DNA from: a virus
Length of the DNA: 64,000 nucleotides
Virus record (IMG/VR): IMGVR_UViG_3300025085_000002
Coordinates: 62,001-126,000 of that record
Strand: one strand, 5' to 3'
Positions within the stretch are counted from its first letter, which is position 1, and every line of letters begins with the position of its first letter. Below are positions 25,633-33,454 of the stretch, in pieces. A program made the position numbers and the translations under genes. The notes under the pieces were generated by a model. It was not told the origin of the DNA. It searched no databases and was given only the letters and a program-made list of their open reading frames with translations.

Positions 25633-26196
25633 ATGGCAAATCACGTTCAAACTTGGATTCAAGTTCATAAAGGAAATGACCAAGTATTTAAAAAACTCAA
25701 AGAAATGTTCACTCTACCAGAAGGTAAGTGGAATTATAGTGAAGAGATAAACTTTCACGACTTACTATGGCCTGGCCATGAGGATGAAGATTACGATAGG
25801 GGTATATTCACCGAAAGAATGGGTGCTAAATGGTGTTACATTGAAGATGTGAGTTGTTTAGAAGATGACGAGTTTGAAATGTCTACAACTTCAGCTTGGA
25901 ATTGGTCATCAGGAGCATTTGAACGTTTATTTGATATTCTTAAAGAAATTGATGAAGACGTTGTACTTACTGCTACCTATGAAGACGAAGGATATAACTT
26001 TGTTGGTGGTGCTGCAATATCTAAATTAGAAGGTCTATACGATTACCAAGACACTACACTTGAATATCCCGAAACCGATGAGGATGATGAACTTGATAAG
26101 TTTTACGACCAAGTGTCGGAGGCAATGGTATCATGTCGTGACGAAGCACTTGCAGATGCAACTTACATATATACTGAAGAAAACGAAGATGAATAA
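25633..26196 (+). CDS. Api92-like hypothetical protein
   Basis: 187 residues. MANHVQTWIQVHKGNDQVFKKLKEMF resembles the start of Api92-like/DUF1281 phage proteins, and a WxW-rich middle (TSAWNWSSGAFERLF) followed by an acidic tail fits. Function of the family is unknown. Confidence 0.5.
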   Translation: MANHVQTWIQVHKGNDQVFKKLKEMFTLPEGKWNYSEEINFHDLLWPGHEDEDYDRGIFTERMGAKWCYIEDVSCLEDDEFEMSTTSAWNWSSGAFERLFDILKEIDEDVVLTATYEDEGYNFVGGAAISKLEGLYDYQDTTLEYPETDEDDELDKFYDQVSEAMVSCRDEALADATYIYTEENEDE

Positions 26197-26803
26197 AAAA
26201 TGGAATCCTATGAAAACATCATTGACACGATTATCGTTACTATTATTACTATTGCTTGGTTCGGTTACCTCACATGGGCAGACTGGAAAAACAATAAAAA
26301 GTGACATATATACAGTAGTATATTCTGAAGATTATCAACAACCACTTAAATTGACGTATGTAGTACAATGTCCATCAGGTGGTGTTAGTAGAGGTGGGTT
26401 AGATTTCTATACCAACGATTCGGTAAATACTTCAGATGCCGATGACTATCGTAATAATGAGTGGGATAGAGGTCATTTAGCACCCGCAGCCGCATTCAAT
26501 TGTGATAGAGAAACATTAAAGAAAACATTCTCATATCTAAATTGTGCATTACAACATGAAGGACTCAATCGTGGTCCATGGAAAGAGTTGGAACGTTTCG
26601 AACGTAACCTTGCTAAATTCTTTGAAGTAATGGTTAGTATTGAGGTAGACTTTGGAGAGACTCCATATAGAGTACCAGCCGGCGCTGCTATACCTATTGG
26701 GTTTACAAAAACCATATCATTTGATAACAAAATATATCAATTTTACTTTCCTAATACGGATGTAGCAGGGCAGGATTGGTTTAATTTTATTGTGGCGAAA
26801 TGA
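26189..26803 (+). CDS. Exported DNA/RNA non-specific endonuclease (NUC1 type)
   Basis: 204 residues from ATG 26189 (26210 is an alternative; both give a signal peptide ending VTSHGQ). NEWDRGHLAPAAAF is the DRGH catalytic motif, and the Asn of CALQHEGLNRGPWKELE is the expected metal ligand region. Such nucleases cleave both DNA and RNA. Export to the periplasm would suit nucleotide scavenging or destruction of incoming DNA. Confidence 0.8.
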   Translation: MNKKWNPMKTSLTRLSLLLLLLLGSVTSHGQTGKTIKSDIYTVVYSEDYQQPLKLTYVVQCPSGGVSRGGLDFYTNDSVNTSDADDYRNNEWDRGHLAPAAAFNCDRETLKKTFSYLNCALQHEGLNRGPWKELERFERNLAKFFEVMVSIEVDFGETPYRVPAGAAIPIGFTKTISFDNKIYQFYFPNTDVAGQDWFNFIVAK

Positions 26804-26834
26804 GAATAATAACTTTGGGATATAAATTATAGAG

Positions 26835-27122
26835 ATGGGTAGTTTAAAATCAAAATACAAACGAGATAAGTCGGAGCTAATAGAAACGTTATTAGATAAT
26901 GGGCGAACTACTGCTGTATTGGAGATAAATGTTCTTACGACATCTAAAATCAAAGAACATTTAATCTACGAATGTATTTACTTACATAATAGTAAATTAA
27001 AGACTACTCAGATTATTGCTAAGGATATTACCGATGCAATGAGTAGATTAGACCCTTTTATAAAATCAGGCGCATCGAGCTCAGTAATTAATTATGTTTT
27101 GAATAACGAGAACATAATATGA
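26835..27122 (+). CDS. Hypothetical protein
   Basis: 95 residues, alpha/beta mix, no signal peptide. A KIKEHLIYECIYLHN stretch precedes a Ser-rich end. Overlaps the next gene by four bases. Not recognised. Confidence 0.55.
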   Translation: MGSLKSKYKRDKSELIETLLDNGRTTAVLEINVLTTSKIKEHLIYECIYLHNSKLKTTQIIAKDITDAMSRLDPFIKSGASSSVINYVLNNENII

Positions 27123-27310
27123 AAGATAAGATAGTATTTCTTTTATCAGTAGGTGTAATCCTTTTACTTGGAATGTTAATAATAGGGGATTTTATTATCT
27201 CTCTAAAAGAAAACAGGCCAGTAGATGAATCAATTATACATTTGATACAAGTATCAATCACAGGTGTAATAGGAATATTAGGAACTTACTTTGGAATGAA
27301 AAACAAATAA
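27119..27310 (+). CDS. Small holin-like membrane protein
   Basis: 63 residues with two membrane helices (VFLLSVGVILLLGMLIIGDFI and VSITGVIGILGTYFGM) and a basic end, separated by an acidic loop. Size and topology are holin-like. Confidence 0.5.
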   Translation: MKDKIVFLLSVGVILLLGMLIIGDFIISLKENRPVDESIIHLIQVSITGVIGILGTYFGMKNK

Positions 27311-27313
27311 ATT

Positions 27314-27550
27314 ATGGCAAATCCAATAGGTTGTATTGAAGCAATTAATAATGTAAGAACATCTGTTCAAGGGAATGACCCAAGGGGATGGATGAAAGCA
27401 TGTGCAATAGAAACTTTACTAAAAGGTAAAAGTGGTAAACATTTTAAAAATTGTTTGATTCATAAAATGGAATCTACTGCTCAGCACATCGAAGACCCCG
27501 TGGGGTATGCAGACGAGTTATATAATGAAATTAAGGGTAAGTGTAGTTAA
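27314..27550 (+). CDS. Hypothetical small protein with conserved Cys
   Basis: 78 residues with four Cys (GCIEAI, KACAI, KNCLIH, KGKCS) spaced through a helical chain. Could form disulfides or bind metal. Not recognised. Confidence 0.55.
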   Translation: MANPIGCIEAINNVRTSVQGNDPRGWMKACAIETLLKGKSGKHFKNCLIHKMESTAQHIEDPVGYADELYNEIKGKCS

Positions 27551-27553
27551 AAC

Positions 27554-28126
27554 ATGAAAAACTTAATAGTAATAGCACATCCTGATAAGAAATCATTTTG
27601 TTATAATGGTATCTACAAAACTATTTTACAAACATTGGATGTAGATGGTGAAGAAATTAGAGTAGCAGATTTATACGCTGATAACTTCGAGAGACCACGA
27701 ACTGATATAATTAATCGTTATAAAGAAGATGTTACGTGGTCTGATAGAATCTATTTTGTATCGCCAGTATGGTGGTTTAGATTGACTCCGAGGTTGGAAG
27801 TATTCTTTGATGAAGTATTTTCTCCAGGATTCGCATACAAGTTTGTACCTATCATTGGTAAGTACGCATACCCTAAACCATTCTTAAAAGATAAGATAGT
27901 TAGAACTTACATCACCCACGGAGCACCAGCACTTCCAGTACTTACACTTTACTTGAACTCAGTTAAACTTCGGTTAGTTATGGGTGTATACACATTTGTA
28001 TTTGGATGGTCACCATCAAGGTGGTTAAAAACAAAACAATTTTGGTCAGTACCATTCGTTTCAGATAAAAAACGTAAGTCCTACTTACAACGTGTTATTA
28101 AAGATATTCGGAAGGATTTAAAATAA
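27554..28126 (+). CDS. NAD(P)H-quinone reductase, flavodoxin-like fold
   Basis: 190 residues. LIVIAHPDKKSFCYNGI is the FMN/FAD phosphate-binding start of the Flavodoxin_2 family, and VSPVWWFRLTPRLEVFFDEVF is the flavin-proximal segment typical of MdaB/WrbA-like enzymes. It would reduce quinones with NAD(P)H, an unusual metabolic gene in a phage. Possibly protects against oxidative stress during infection. Confidence 0.8.
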   Translation: MKNLIVIAHPDKKSFCYNGIYKTILQTLDVDGEEIRVADLYADNFERPRTDIINRYKEDVTWSDRIYFVSPVWWFRLTPRLEVFFDEVFSPGFAYKFVPIIGKYAYPKPFLKDKIVRTYITHGAPALPVLTLYLNSVKLRLVMGVYTFVFGWSPSRWLKTKQFWSVPFVSDKKRKSYLQRVIKDIRKDLK

Positions 28127-28360
28127 TTGGAATCAGAAGATATTGATAGAATAATTGAAATGGCTTGGGAAGATAGAACTCCCTTTGAAGCCATAGAATT
28201 TCAGTTTGGTATCAAAGAGAATGAGGTTCGTAAGATAATGAGAACTCATATGAAAGAGTCATCATTTAAGATGTGGAGAAAGAGGGTCAAAGGTCGTAAA
28301 ACCAAACACGAGAAGACCACAACATCAATTAGATTTAAAAGCAGTAACCAAAAGTTATGA
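28127..28360 (+). CDS. DUF2805 (TIGR03643-like) protein
   Basis: 77 residues, TTG start one base after the previous stop. IIEMAWEDRTPFEAIEFQFG followed by SFKMWRKRVKGRKTKH is the full signature of DUF2805, a small basic protein widespread in aquatic bacteria and of unknown function. It is probably host-derived. Confidence 0.8.
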   Translation: MESEDIDRIIEMAWEDRTPFEAIEFQFGIKENEVRKIMRTHMKESSFKMWRKRVKGRKTKHEKTTTSIRFKSSNQKL

Positions 28361-29271
28361 AAAACATAATAGTTTTAATTACATTAGTAGTAAGTATAAA
28401 TGCTAACGCATCTCACTTTATGGGGGGTATCATCCAAGTTGCTCAAAAGAGTCAAGACTCCGTTTCCATTGGGATGTATATTGTAGGTGACCAATTCCCA
28501 ATACTTCCACAATATGTAACTTTAGAAATATGGGAGATGGATTCCCAAGGGTCGTATGACTTGGGTGGGTATATTACACTTACTAAATTCAACAATGGTA
28601 CACATCAAGGATTTAACACCGCAAACTACGGAAGTGATTATATTAATTTAGATTCGAACAAATATAGATTTATATATACCAATTGCTGTTGGTCAGTCTT
28701 AAATAACTCAACTAACTCTACTAATTCAGAGTTTGTCATATCAACGGACTATTGGCACGTTCCAAACAATACCACACCATATATGGAAAATCCAATGTGG
28801 ATTAATGTTCAGAGTAATAGTGTGAATGTTATGAAGCCGGTGTGGGGAATCTTTAATTGTTATTTTGGACATGATGACAATGATTCAGTCAACTTATATA
28901 TGACCGAACTCTATTCATCCTATTCAAATGGAGTATTCGTACCTCAAACACAGACATCAACTAATATATCAGCTAATAATGATTCAATTACATTTGTAGG
29001 TACAACTTTAGGAAGAGTGGGTTATGGATTTCAGATTGATAAATATCGTAGTGGATACCTACTCACCAGCCAACGAATTCAATGGACATTTGTAGTGACA
29101 CAAACCACACTTGATATTGAAGAAAATATCGGATATCGAGATATGGAATATAAAGTCTACGATTGGAGTGGTCGCTATATGGGAAGTGATATAAAAACAC
29201 TAAATGGTGGATTATACGTAGTTAGATATAGTAATGGTAAAATGGAGAAGATAAATGTATTACTTCGATAG
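28357..29271 (+). CDS. Exported protein with degenerate T9SS-like C-terminus
   Basis: 304 residues. Signal peptide ending INANA, then SHFMGGIIQV, a start seen in flavobacterial secreted proteins of the 'H-x-x-GG' type. Beta-rich, Asn/Ser-rich middle. The last about 50 residues (YKVYDWSGRYMG, LNGGLYVVRYSNGK) resemble a T9SS type A sorting domain with the PNP motif missing. It may be a second cell-surface cargo of the phage. Confidence 0.6.
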   Translation: MKNIIVLITLVVSINANASHFMGGIIQVAQKSQDSVSIGMYIVGDQFPILPQYVTLEIWEMDSQGSYDLGGYITLTKFNNGTHQGFNTANYGSDYINLDSNKYRFIYTNCCWSVLNNSTNSTNSEFVISTDYWHVPNNTTPYMENPMWINVQSNSVNVMKPVWGIFNCYFGHDDNDSVNLYMTELYSSYSNGVFVPQTQTSTNISANNDSITFVGTTLGRVGYGFQIDKYRSGYLLTSQRIQWTFVVTQTTLDIEENIGYRDMEYKVYDWSGRYMGSDIKTLNGGLYVVRYSNGKMEKINVLLR

Positions 29272-29437
29272 TGAACAAACAAATGCCCGTTCTATGATGG
29301 GAAAGTATTTTATGGCATCTCTATTATGGAATACCGAGCCAGAGAAAATGATGTCTATATTAAAAGTAATGGGTAGTACATATACCGAATATGGATTACC
29401 AATTGACTACGATTCATTGGGGATAGAGAGATGTTAA
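29255..29437 (+). CDS. Hypothetical small protein
   Basis: 60 residues, Met-rich (RSMMGKYFMASLLW), overlapping both neighbours. Not recognised. Confidence 0.45.
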   Translation: MYYFDSEQTNARSMMGKYFMASLLWNTEPEKMMSILKVMGSTYTEYGLPIDYDSLGIERC

Positions 29438-29832
29438 AAGTAGTAGCTGGATTTTTATTTGATTATGATACATTCCTTATAGGACAACGTAAGTCAGATA
29501 ACAACTCATATCCAGACTATTGGGAATTGCCAGGTGGGAAGGTTGATGATTCTGATTTAAATACGGACGAGTCAATCAAACGAGAGTGGAGAGAAGAATT
29601 AGATATAGAGGTCTTTATATGGCACGAACTACCTACTCAGATAATCAACGATATAGAGGTTATTCCTTATATGTTGAAGTATGAAAGTGGGAAGCCAACA
29701 CTAAATGAACACAAATCAGTAAAATTCGTGAAATTTAATGAAATAAAACACTATAAATTGACTCCAATAAGTAAAGAAATACTACATATAATAAAGAGGT
29801 CATACAACATATTTTTAAAACCACAGGAGTAA
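29431..29832 (+). CDS. NUDIX hydrolase
   Basis: 133 residues. LPGGKVDDSDL...ESIKREWREELDI is a NUDIX box with one extra residue and Asp instead of Glu at one position; the REx-x-EE core is intact. Members hydrolyse nucleoside diphosphates linked to another group. Starts ATG in the last codons of the previous gene. Confidence 0.8.
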   Translation: MLKVVAGFLFDYDTFLIGQRKSDNNSYPDYWELPGGKVDDSDLNTDESIKREWREELDIEVFIWHELPTQIINDIEVIPYMLKYESGKPTLNEHKSVKFVKFNEIKHYKLTPISKEILHIIKRSYNIFLKPQE

Positions 29833-29839
29833 CACCATT

Positions 29840-30043
29840 ATGAAACCCATCTACGAACTTATCTCTCAGTTCACAAAGAAGACATTCGGTAACAAGAACA
29901 ACACCCCAATCAATCACATCGCAGAATTCCAAGAAGATATACCAACGGTTTGGTCACGTCAATTAGAGTATTCGGAGAAGCCACATATATCATTCGATAT
30001 TACACAAGAAGATATATATAACGACATCCAAAGTAACCAATGA
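29840..30043 (+). CDS. Hypothetical protein
   Basis: 67 residues, polar, no domain recognised. Overlaps the next start by four bases. Confidence 0.5.
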   Translation: MKPIYELISQFTKKTFGNKNNTPINHIAEFQEDIPTVWSRQLEYSEKPHISFDITQEDIYNDIQSNQ

Positions 30044-30216
30044 AAAGCCAGACCGACCCACATCGAGATGGACACGAACGATTTCGTGTGACTAAGAAAA
30101 ATTTGGAAGATAAACTTCCAAATCCCTCTATATTAAATGAATTACAGGACTTCAACACAACCCTTGGCGATGGGTTAGATGACTTGGACGAATGGTATCC
30201 AGATAACGTATTATAA
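30040..30216 (+). CDS. Hypothetical small protein
   Basis: 58 residues; His/Arg-rich start (PHRDGHERFRV) and acidic end (GDGLDDLDEWYPDN). Coupled to the previous gene. Not recognised. Confidence 0.45.
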   Translation: MKSQTDPHRDGHERFRVTKKNLEDKLPNPSILNELQDFNTTLGDGLDDLDEWYPDNVL

Positions 30217-30227
30217 TAAGGTAAATT

Positions 30228-30296
30228 ATGTTTGCGATAATAGTATTAGGTTTGTTGATAATATACACATATAAAATAACACATGATAATGAATGA
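30228..30296 (+). CDS. Tiny membrane peptide
   Basis: 22 residues, a single hydrophobic helix (FAIIVLGLLIIYTY). Stop overlaps the next start, consistent with translation; otherwise weak. Confidence 0.35.
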   Translation: MFAIIVLGLLIIYTYKITHDNE

Positions 30297-30577
30297 TGAG
30301 TAAAGAAATGCCAAGAGAAAGAACAAAGGTATGGGTAAACGTCATACACACGAATAAGACAATCCAATTCTTTTTGAATAATAGTCCTCTACGTGGGGAT
30401 GGTTCGTTTATGTCATTGGAGTATTTTAGCGTATATAAGGAATTGCAAGATTTGAGTGGATATAGATACTTAAATTCAAAGTATGACCTTCTTGACAAGA
30501 TTCCCCCATCTCCAAGTTTTGATGACTTACCATCAAGTCCAACGGAAGAGTATCATGATGATGACTTCGAGTATTAA
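30293..30577 (+). CDS. Hypothetical protein
   Basis: 94 residues (ATG 30293 or 30296). Beta pattern near TKVWVNVIHTNKTIQFFL and a Pro/Ser/Asp-rich tail. Not recognised. Confidence 0.55.
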   Translation: MMSKEMPRERTKVWVNVIHTNKTIQFFLNNSPLRGDGSFMSLEYFSVYKELQDLSGYRYLNSKYDLLDKIPPSPSFDDLPSSPTEEYHDDDFEY

Positions 30578-30788
30578 AAAAAGTGATATAAAACTAAATC
30601 AGCTAAATCTTATGGATATACAAATAGATGAACGTAATAATAGAATCAGAGTTATTAAAGATAACCATGTATATAGTATAGACAAAGAACATCCTCATTA
30701 TGATGTTATAGTAGATAACCTTTTAAATATAGGGAACTCTATAACCACATATAAGGATAAGGTTAAAAGATTCTCTCCACATGGTTAA
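30555..30788 (+). CDS. Hypothetical protein
   Basis: 77 residues from the ATG triplet run 30555-30563. A beta-hairpin-like core (DERNNRIRVIKDNHVYSI) dominates. Overlaps both neighbours. Not recognised. Confidence 0.5.
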   Translation: MMMTSSIKKSDIKLNQLNLMDIQIDERNNRIRVIKDNHVYSIDKEHPHYDVIVDNLLNIGNSITTYKDKVKRFSPHG

Positions 30789-31005
30789 CAAGAAGAATAT
30801 AATAGACTTACATGGAGTAAGGCATGGAGACGTAGAAGAAGTCTTAGAGAATAACCTATTAGGGTATCATGATACGGAAGGCTGGGAGATAATAACAGGC
30901 AATTCAACCTATATGATAGAGATAGTAGAGGAGTTTCTAAGGTTAAACCTATTTAAGTTCTATCGAACCTCTGATAACTATGGTAGAATTATATTAGCTC
31001 ACTAA
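30781..31005 (+). CDS. Smr-domain protein
   Basis: 74 residues. IIDLHGVRHGDVEEVLENNLL contains the DLHG signature, and WEIITGNSTYMIEIVEEFL the TGxG-like catalytic loop (TGNS). Small Smr domains nick DNA or RNA. It is the last gene before the gene-free candidate origin, so it could act on branched DNA there. Confidence 0.75.
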   Translation: MVNKKNIIDLHGVRHGDVEEVLENNLLGYHDTEGWEIITGNSTYMIEIVEEFLRLNLFKFYRTSDNYGRIILAH

Positions 31006-31084
31006 GCTAATCGTAGGGTTATCGTACCCTATCAGAGGACATCAGAGCTGGGAAGTGCTAGTGTAATTTCCACCAAATATTCAG

Positions 31085-31107
31085 AGACCCCTTTATAGGG
31101 GTTTTTT
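31085..31107 (+). terminator. Rho-independent terminator
   Basis: Stem ACCCC/GGGGT with loop TTTATA followed by six Ts (31102-31107). It ends the transcript of the Smr-domain gene cluster. Confidence 0.75.
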
Positions 31108-31435
31108 ATGCCTATAAGGGTAATGATTACTCTTGTGGTCCGTACAAGGGTAAAATAACTACACATTTACCCCCACTTTCCCCCACTTTACCACATTTTC
31201 TATCAGTCACTTAACAAAATGTGTAGTTTTTAAACAATGTGTTAGATTTATAACAAAATGTAAGGATAGTAACACATACCCCTCTCAGCCCTCAATCATT
31301 CATTTTTACCACAATTAACACAAACACACTTTCAGAAAAGGATACTATTACTTAACTACCACAAATTAGACTGGTATTATGTGTCTTTCGCGCGAGCAAG
31401 CAAAATTTCTGACAGGAAAGTTATTAACAGCCCTT

Positions 31436-31444
31436 TGTGGATAA
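31436..31444 (-). other. Perfect DnaA box
   Basis: TGTGGATAA on the + strand, i.e. TTATCCACA on the - strand, inside the longer repeat 31417-31447. Confidence 0.6.
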
Positions 31445-31502
31445 CTTTTTAGGGGTAAAATGTGGGTAGTCCGAGCCACCAAGCCTGAATATTGACCATA
31501 TA

Positions 31503-31516
31503 TTAACATTTGTTAA
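31503..31516. repeat. Near-palindrome TTAACATTTGTTAA
   Basis: Its exact reverse complement occurs at 31679-31692, so the pair forms a 175-base inverted repeat. Confidence 0.55.
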
Positions 31517-31596
31517 TAGACTTACAATGGTTAGCCGCGACTTACAAATGAAACAAAGTGTTACAATTGTAACTATTAAAGTTATTAACAATGGGA

Positions 31597-31605
31597 TGTG
31601 GATAA
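31597..31605 (-). other. Perfect DnaA box
   Basis: TGTGGATAA within repeat 31578-31608, whose first bases match repeat 31417-31447 (AAAGTTATTAACA). Confidence 0.6.
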
Positions 31606-31678
31606 CTTAATGGCTAAATATTTGGCAATGTGGGTTATTTTTCGTATCTTAGTGGGGGGGTATATATAAAAAAAATAG

Positions 31679-31692
31679 TTAACAAATGTTAA
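31679..31692. repeat. Near-palindrome TTAACAAATGTTAA
   Basis: Reverse complement of the element at 31503-31516. Confidence 0.55.
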
Positions 31693-31761
31693 TTCCTCTC
31701 AACCCTAGTGTTTACAGGGGTTAACGAATGATTTAGAATCGTTCTATATAAGGTGAATGGC

Positions 31762-31792
31762 TTGGATATTAAAGAATATTGTTGTATCTTAG
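31762..31792 (+). promoter_or_regulatory. Bacteroidota-type promoter, near-leaderless
   Basis: TTGG at 31762, 19-base spacer, TATCTTAG at 31785; ATG 31797 follows after four bases. Confidence 0.65.
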
Positions 31793-31796
31793 TAGT

Positions 31797-31979
31797 ATGT
31801 TAAAAGATATAAAGGTTAAATACAATTCAAGATTAAAGAGTGTTTCATTTACTAAGGAGTCATCTATCACTGATGAGGAGTTAGAGACGTGTATGGGGTA
31901 TCTTTATTGGAGGTTTCGTAAAGAAGCTAATGATAGTGAGTTCTCTGATGATGGTAAAAAGCTAATATTAAAGATGTAA
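31797..31979 (+). CDS. Hypothetical protein
   Basis: 60 residues (an upstream in-frame ATG at 31779 lies in the promoter). Basic N-terminal half (KVKYNSRLKSVSFTK) and a helical end (MGYLYWRFRKEA). Not recognised. Confidence 0.55.
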   Translation: MLKDIKVKYNSRLKSVSFTKESSITDEELETCMGYLYWRFRKEANDSEFSDDGKKLILKM

Positions 31980-31990
31980 TTGTTAATAAC

Positions 31991-32046
31991 TTAACGATTT
32001 CTTAACATATACAATTTGGCAATCCCAAACTTTATCACTATATTAG
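31991..32046 (+). promoter_or_regulatory. Class I phage promoter (double TTAACA module)
   Basis: TTAACG at 31991, TTAACAT at 32002, TTGG at 32016, 19-base spacer, TATATTAG at 32039. Drives the 32080 gene. Confidence 0.8.
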
Positions 32047-32079
32047 TAGTGTAAGAGTGAGAGAGTTAAAAGATATAAG

Positions 32080-32241
32080 ATGATATTACGAGGATTAATG
32101 ATGTGTCAGATAGTTGATGGGAGTGGAATCCCAGTTAATAATGTAATCTATGAGGATTACGAAAAGGCTAAAGAGCATTGTAATAACTTGATGGAGAACT
32201 ACACCGAGTACTACGGAGTAAGAATACTAACCATTAAGTAA
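32080..32241 (+). CDS. Hypothetical small protein
   Basis: 53 residues, downstream of a class I promoter and a GAGAGAG leader. A helix (NNVIYEDYEKAKEHCNNLM) and two Cys are present. Not recognised. Confidence 0.55.
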   Translation: MILRGLMMCQIVDGSGIPVNNVIYEDYEKAKEHCNNLMENYTEYYGVRILTIK

Positions 32242-32246
32242 GGTAT

Positions 32247-32342
32247 ATGGATGTACAAGAGCAAGTTTATTGGTGTGACCTATGTGAGTGTTACTCAACC
32301 ATATCAGAAGATAACCCGTGGGGTACTTGTTTGTGTTCGTGA
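32247..32342 (+). CDS. Possible tiny Cys-rich protein
   Basis: 31 residues with five Cys (CDLCECY ... CLCS), reminiscent of a zinc-binding ribbon. A second frame from ATG 32251 is also open, so the call is tentative. Confidence 0.4.
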   Translation: MDVQEQVYWCDLCECYSTISEDNPWGTCLCS

Positions 32343-32384
32343 AATAAAAGTGAAGTAAAATAATAATAGCTAAATATATAGTAT

Positions 32385-32588
32385 ATGAGAAGAGAGTATA
32401 GTAATGGGTATATACCCAAGATAGAGTATTGGAATGGTAAACTACAATATGCCATTAGTCAAAACAATTGGGTAGAGGTAGAGTATTGTATGAAGAAGAT
32501 GAACCACTTCGTTTCTCGTCAGTATGTAATAGAGAACCAACAACCCTTCACCCCAGGCGTGAATGGCGCTCCCACCTTTCAGTTATAA
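32385..32588 (+). CDS. Hypothetical protein, paralogue of 33455
   Basis: 67 residues. GYIPKIEYWNGKLQYAIS and MKKMNHFVSRQY are shared in form with the gene at 33455, and the 5' regions of both genes are also similar. Part of a local duplication. Not recognised. Confidence 0.5.
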   Translation: MRREYSNGYIPKIEYWNGKLQYAISQNNWVEVEYCMKKMNHFVSRQYVIENQQPFTPGVNGAPTFQL

Positions 32589-32615
32589 AGAGAAGAGACC
32601 TCTAATTAAGTTAAT

Positions 32616-32653
32616 CTAAGCCGTTCCACCCCCGTAAACCATTATAGGTGATG
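32616..32653 (+). repeat. 38-base direct repeat, copy 1
   Basis: Identical over 38 bases to 33627-33664. Both follow paralogous genes. It contains GGTGATG; it could be a recombination product or a structured RNA part. Confidence 0.75.
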
Positions 32654-32709
32654 TATGGAGATGTACCAAGTAAGGTGGACTGGTTAAAACAAATACACGA
32701 GAGAAAGCT

Positions 32710-32862
32710 ATGAACAAGATGAATCAATTCCTACGCATTGCAAATGCGAGACTCAAAAAGACATACCCTAACAAGATGCAGAGAAAGTCTTGGGCTGCTA
32801 ATATGTATGCGAGATGGATAGAGCGCAAAACCTTTAATGATACAAGTAAGGGTATAAACTGA
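32710..32862 (+). CDS. Hypothetical small basic protein
   Basis: 50 residues, basic and helical (RIANARLKKTYPNKMQRKSW). No recognised domain. Its 3' end is in a tandem repeat (32831-32895). Confidence 0.45.
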   Translation: MNKMNQFLRIANARLKKTYPNKMQRKSWAANMYARWIERKTFNDTSKGIN

Positions 32863-32895
32863 CCTTTAATGATACATTGTAAGGCTATAGCTTGA
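32831..32895 (+). repeat. Imperfect tandem repeat, two 32-33-base units
   Basis: CCTTTAATGATACA begins both units (32831 and 32863), and each ends near TGA. The first unit overlaps the stop of the previous gene. Confidence 0.5.
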
Positions 32896-32916
32896 CACTT
32901 TTAAAACAAACGAGAA

Positions 32917-33186
32917 ATGAAAACACCAATGCAAAAACTAATTGAAGTGCTGAAAGTCCATAGAGATACGGCATTTGAAAAGGAGAAACAATACGAAGAC
33001 CTTGTATTGACTGAATACTATGAAGGCAGAGCAAAGGCATTTGAAGATGCTATAAGTTTTGCGGAACTACACCTTGAGAAAGAGAAAGATGTGATGTGCG
33101 ACTTTGCAGATGACTATCAAAGGAACTGCTTCCAAAAATCAGCAGATGACTACTTTGAGGAAACCTTTAAAAAAAAAGAGAAATGA
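32917..33186 (+). CDS. Hypothetical protein (MKTPMQ family)
   Basis: 89 residues, helical, starts MKTPMQKLIEVL. It shares this start and general form with the next gene, so they are tandem duplicates. Function unknown. Confidence 0.5.
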   Translation: MKTPMQKLIEVLKVHRDTAFEKEKQYEDLVLTEYYEGRAKAFEDAISFAELHLEKEKDVMCDFADDYQRNCFQKSADDYFEETFKKKEK

Positions 33187-33428
33187 AAACACCAATGCAA
33201 GAGTTGATTGAGCAACTTGAAAAAGAACACAAGAGATTTTTAGAGGAAGATGATGTGCCTAATTGGTTCTACAAAAACGGAATAAAACAAGCAATCAAAT
33301 ACGCTGAATCAATGCTTGATAAAGAGAAAGAGGTGATGGAGTCTGCTTGGCAAGATGGTATGTATGAATGTGACGGAGACGGAACATTTGAAGATTTCTA
33401 CAAAACCTTTAACACCAAAGAGAAATAA
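33183..33428 (+). CDS. Hypothetical protein (MKTPMQ family)
   Basis: 81 residues, starts MKTPMQELIEQLE, helical and acidic. Tandem paralogue of the 32917 gene, with overlapping start and stop (ATGA). Confidence 0.5.
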   Translation: MKTPMQELIEQLEKEHKRFLEEDDVPNWFYKNGIKQAIKYAESMLDKEKEVMESAWQDGMYECDGDGTFEDFYKTFNTKEK

Positions 33429-33454
33429 AATAATAATTGCTAAATAAGTAGTAT

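Larger units (their letters stand above)
31006..31796. other. Gene-free region, candidate replication origin
   Basis: About 790 bases with no credible ORF. It holds a terminator (31085), three tandem C-rich repeats (about 31166-31195), three iteron-like copies of AACAAAATGTGTAG (31213, 31233, 31252), a 31-base near-repeat ending in a perfect DnaA box (31417-31447 and 31578-31608) and two mutually inverted TTAACATTTGTTAA boxes (31503, 31679). This combination is typical of a replication origin or partition region. Confidence 0.6.

Noticed and set aside
26060-26188. 43-residue extension of the exported nuclease
   Set aside because: It overlaps the previous gene in another frame and would bury the signal peptide.
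32251-32358. Alternative 35-residue frame from ATG 32251
   Set aside because: Open, but the overlapping frame from 32247 has a plausible Cys pattern; neither is certain and only one is listed.
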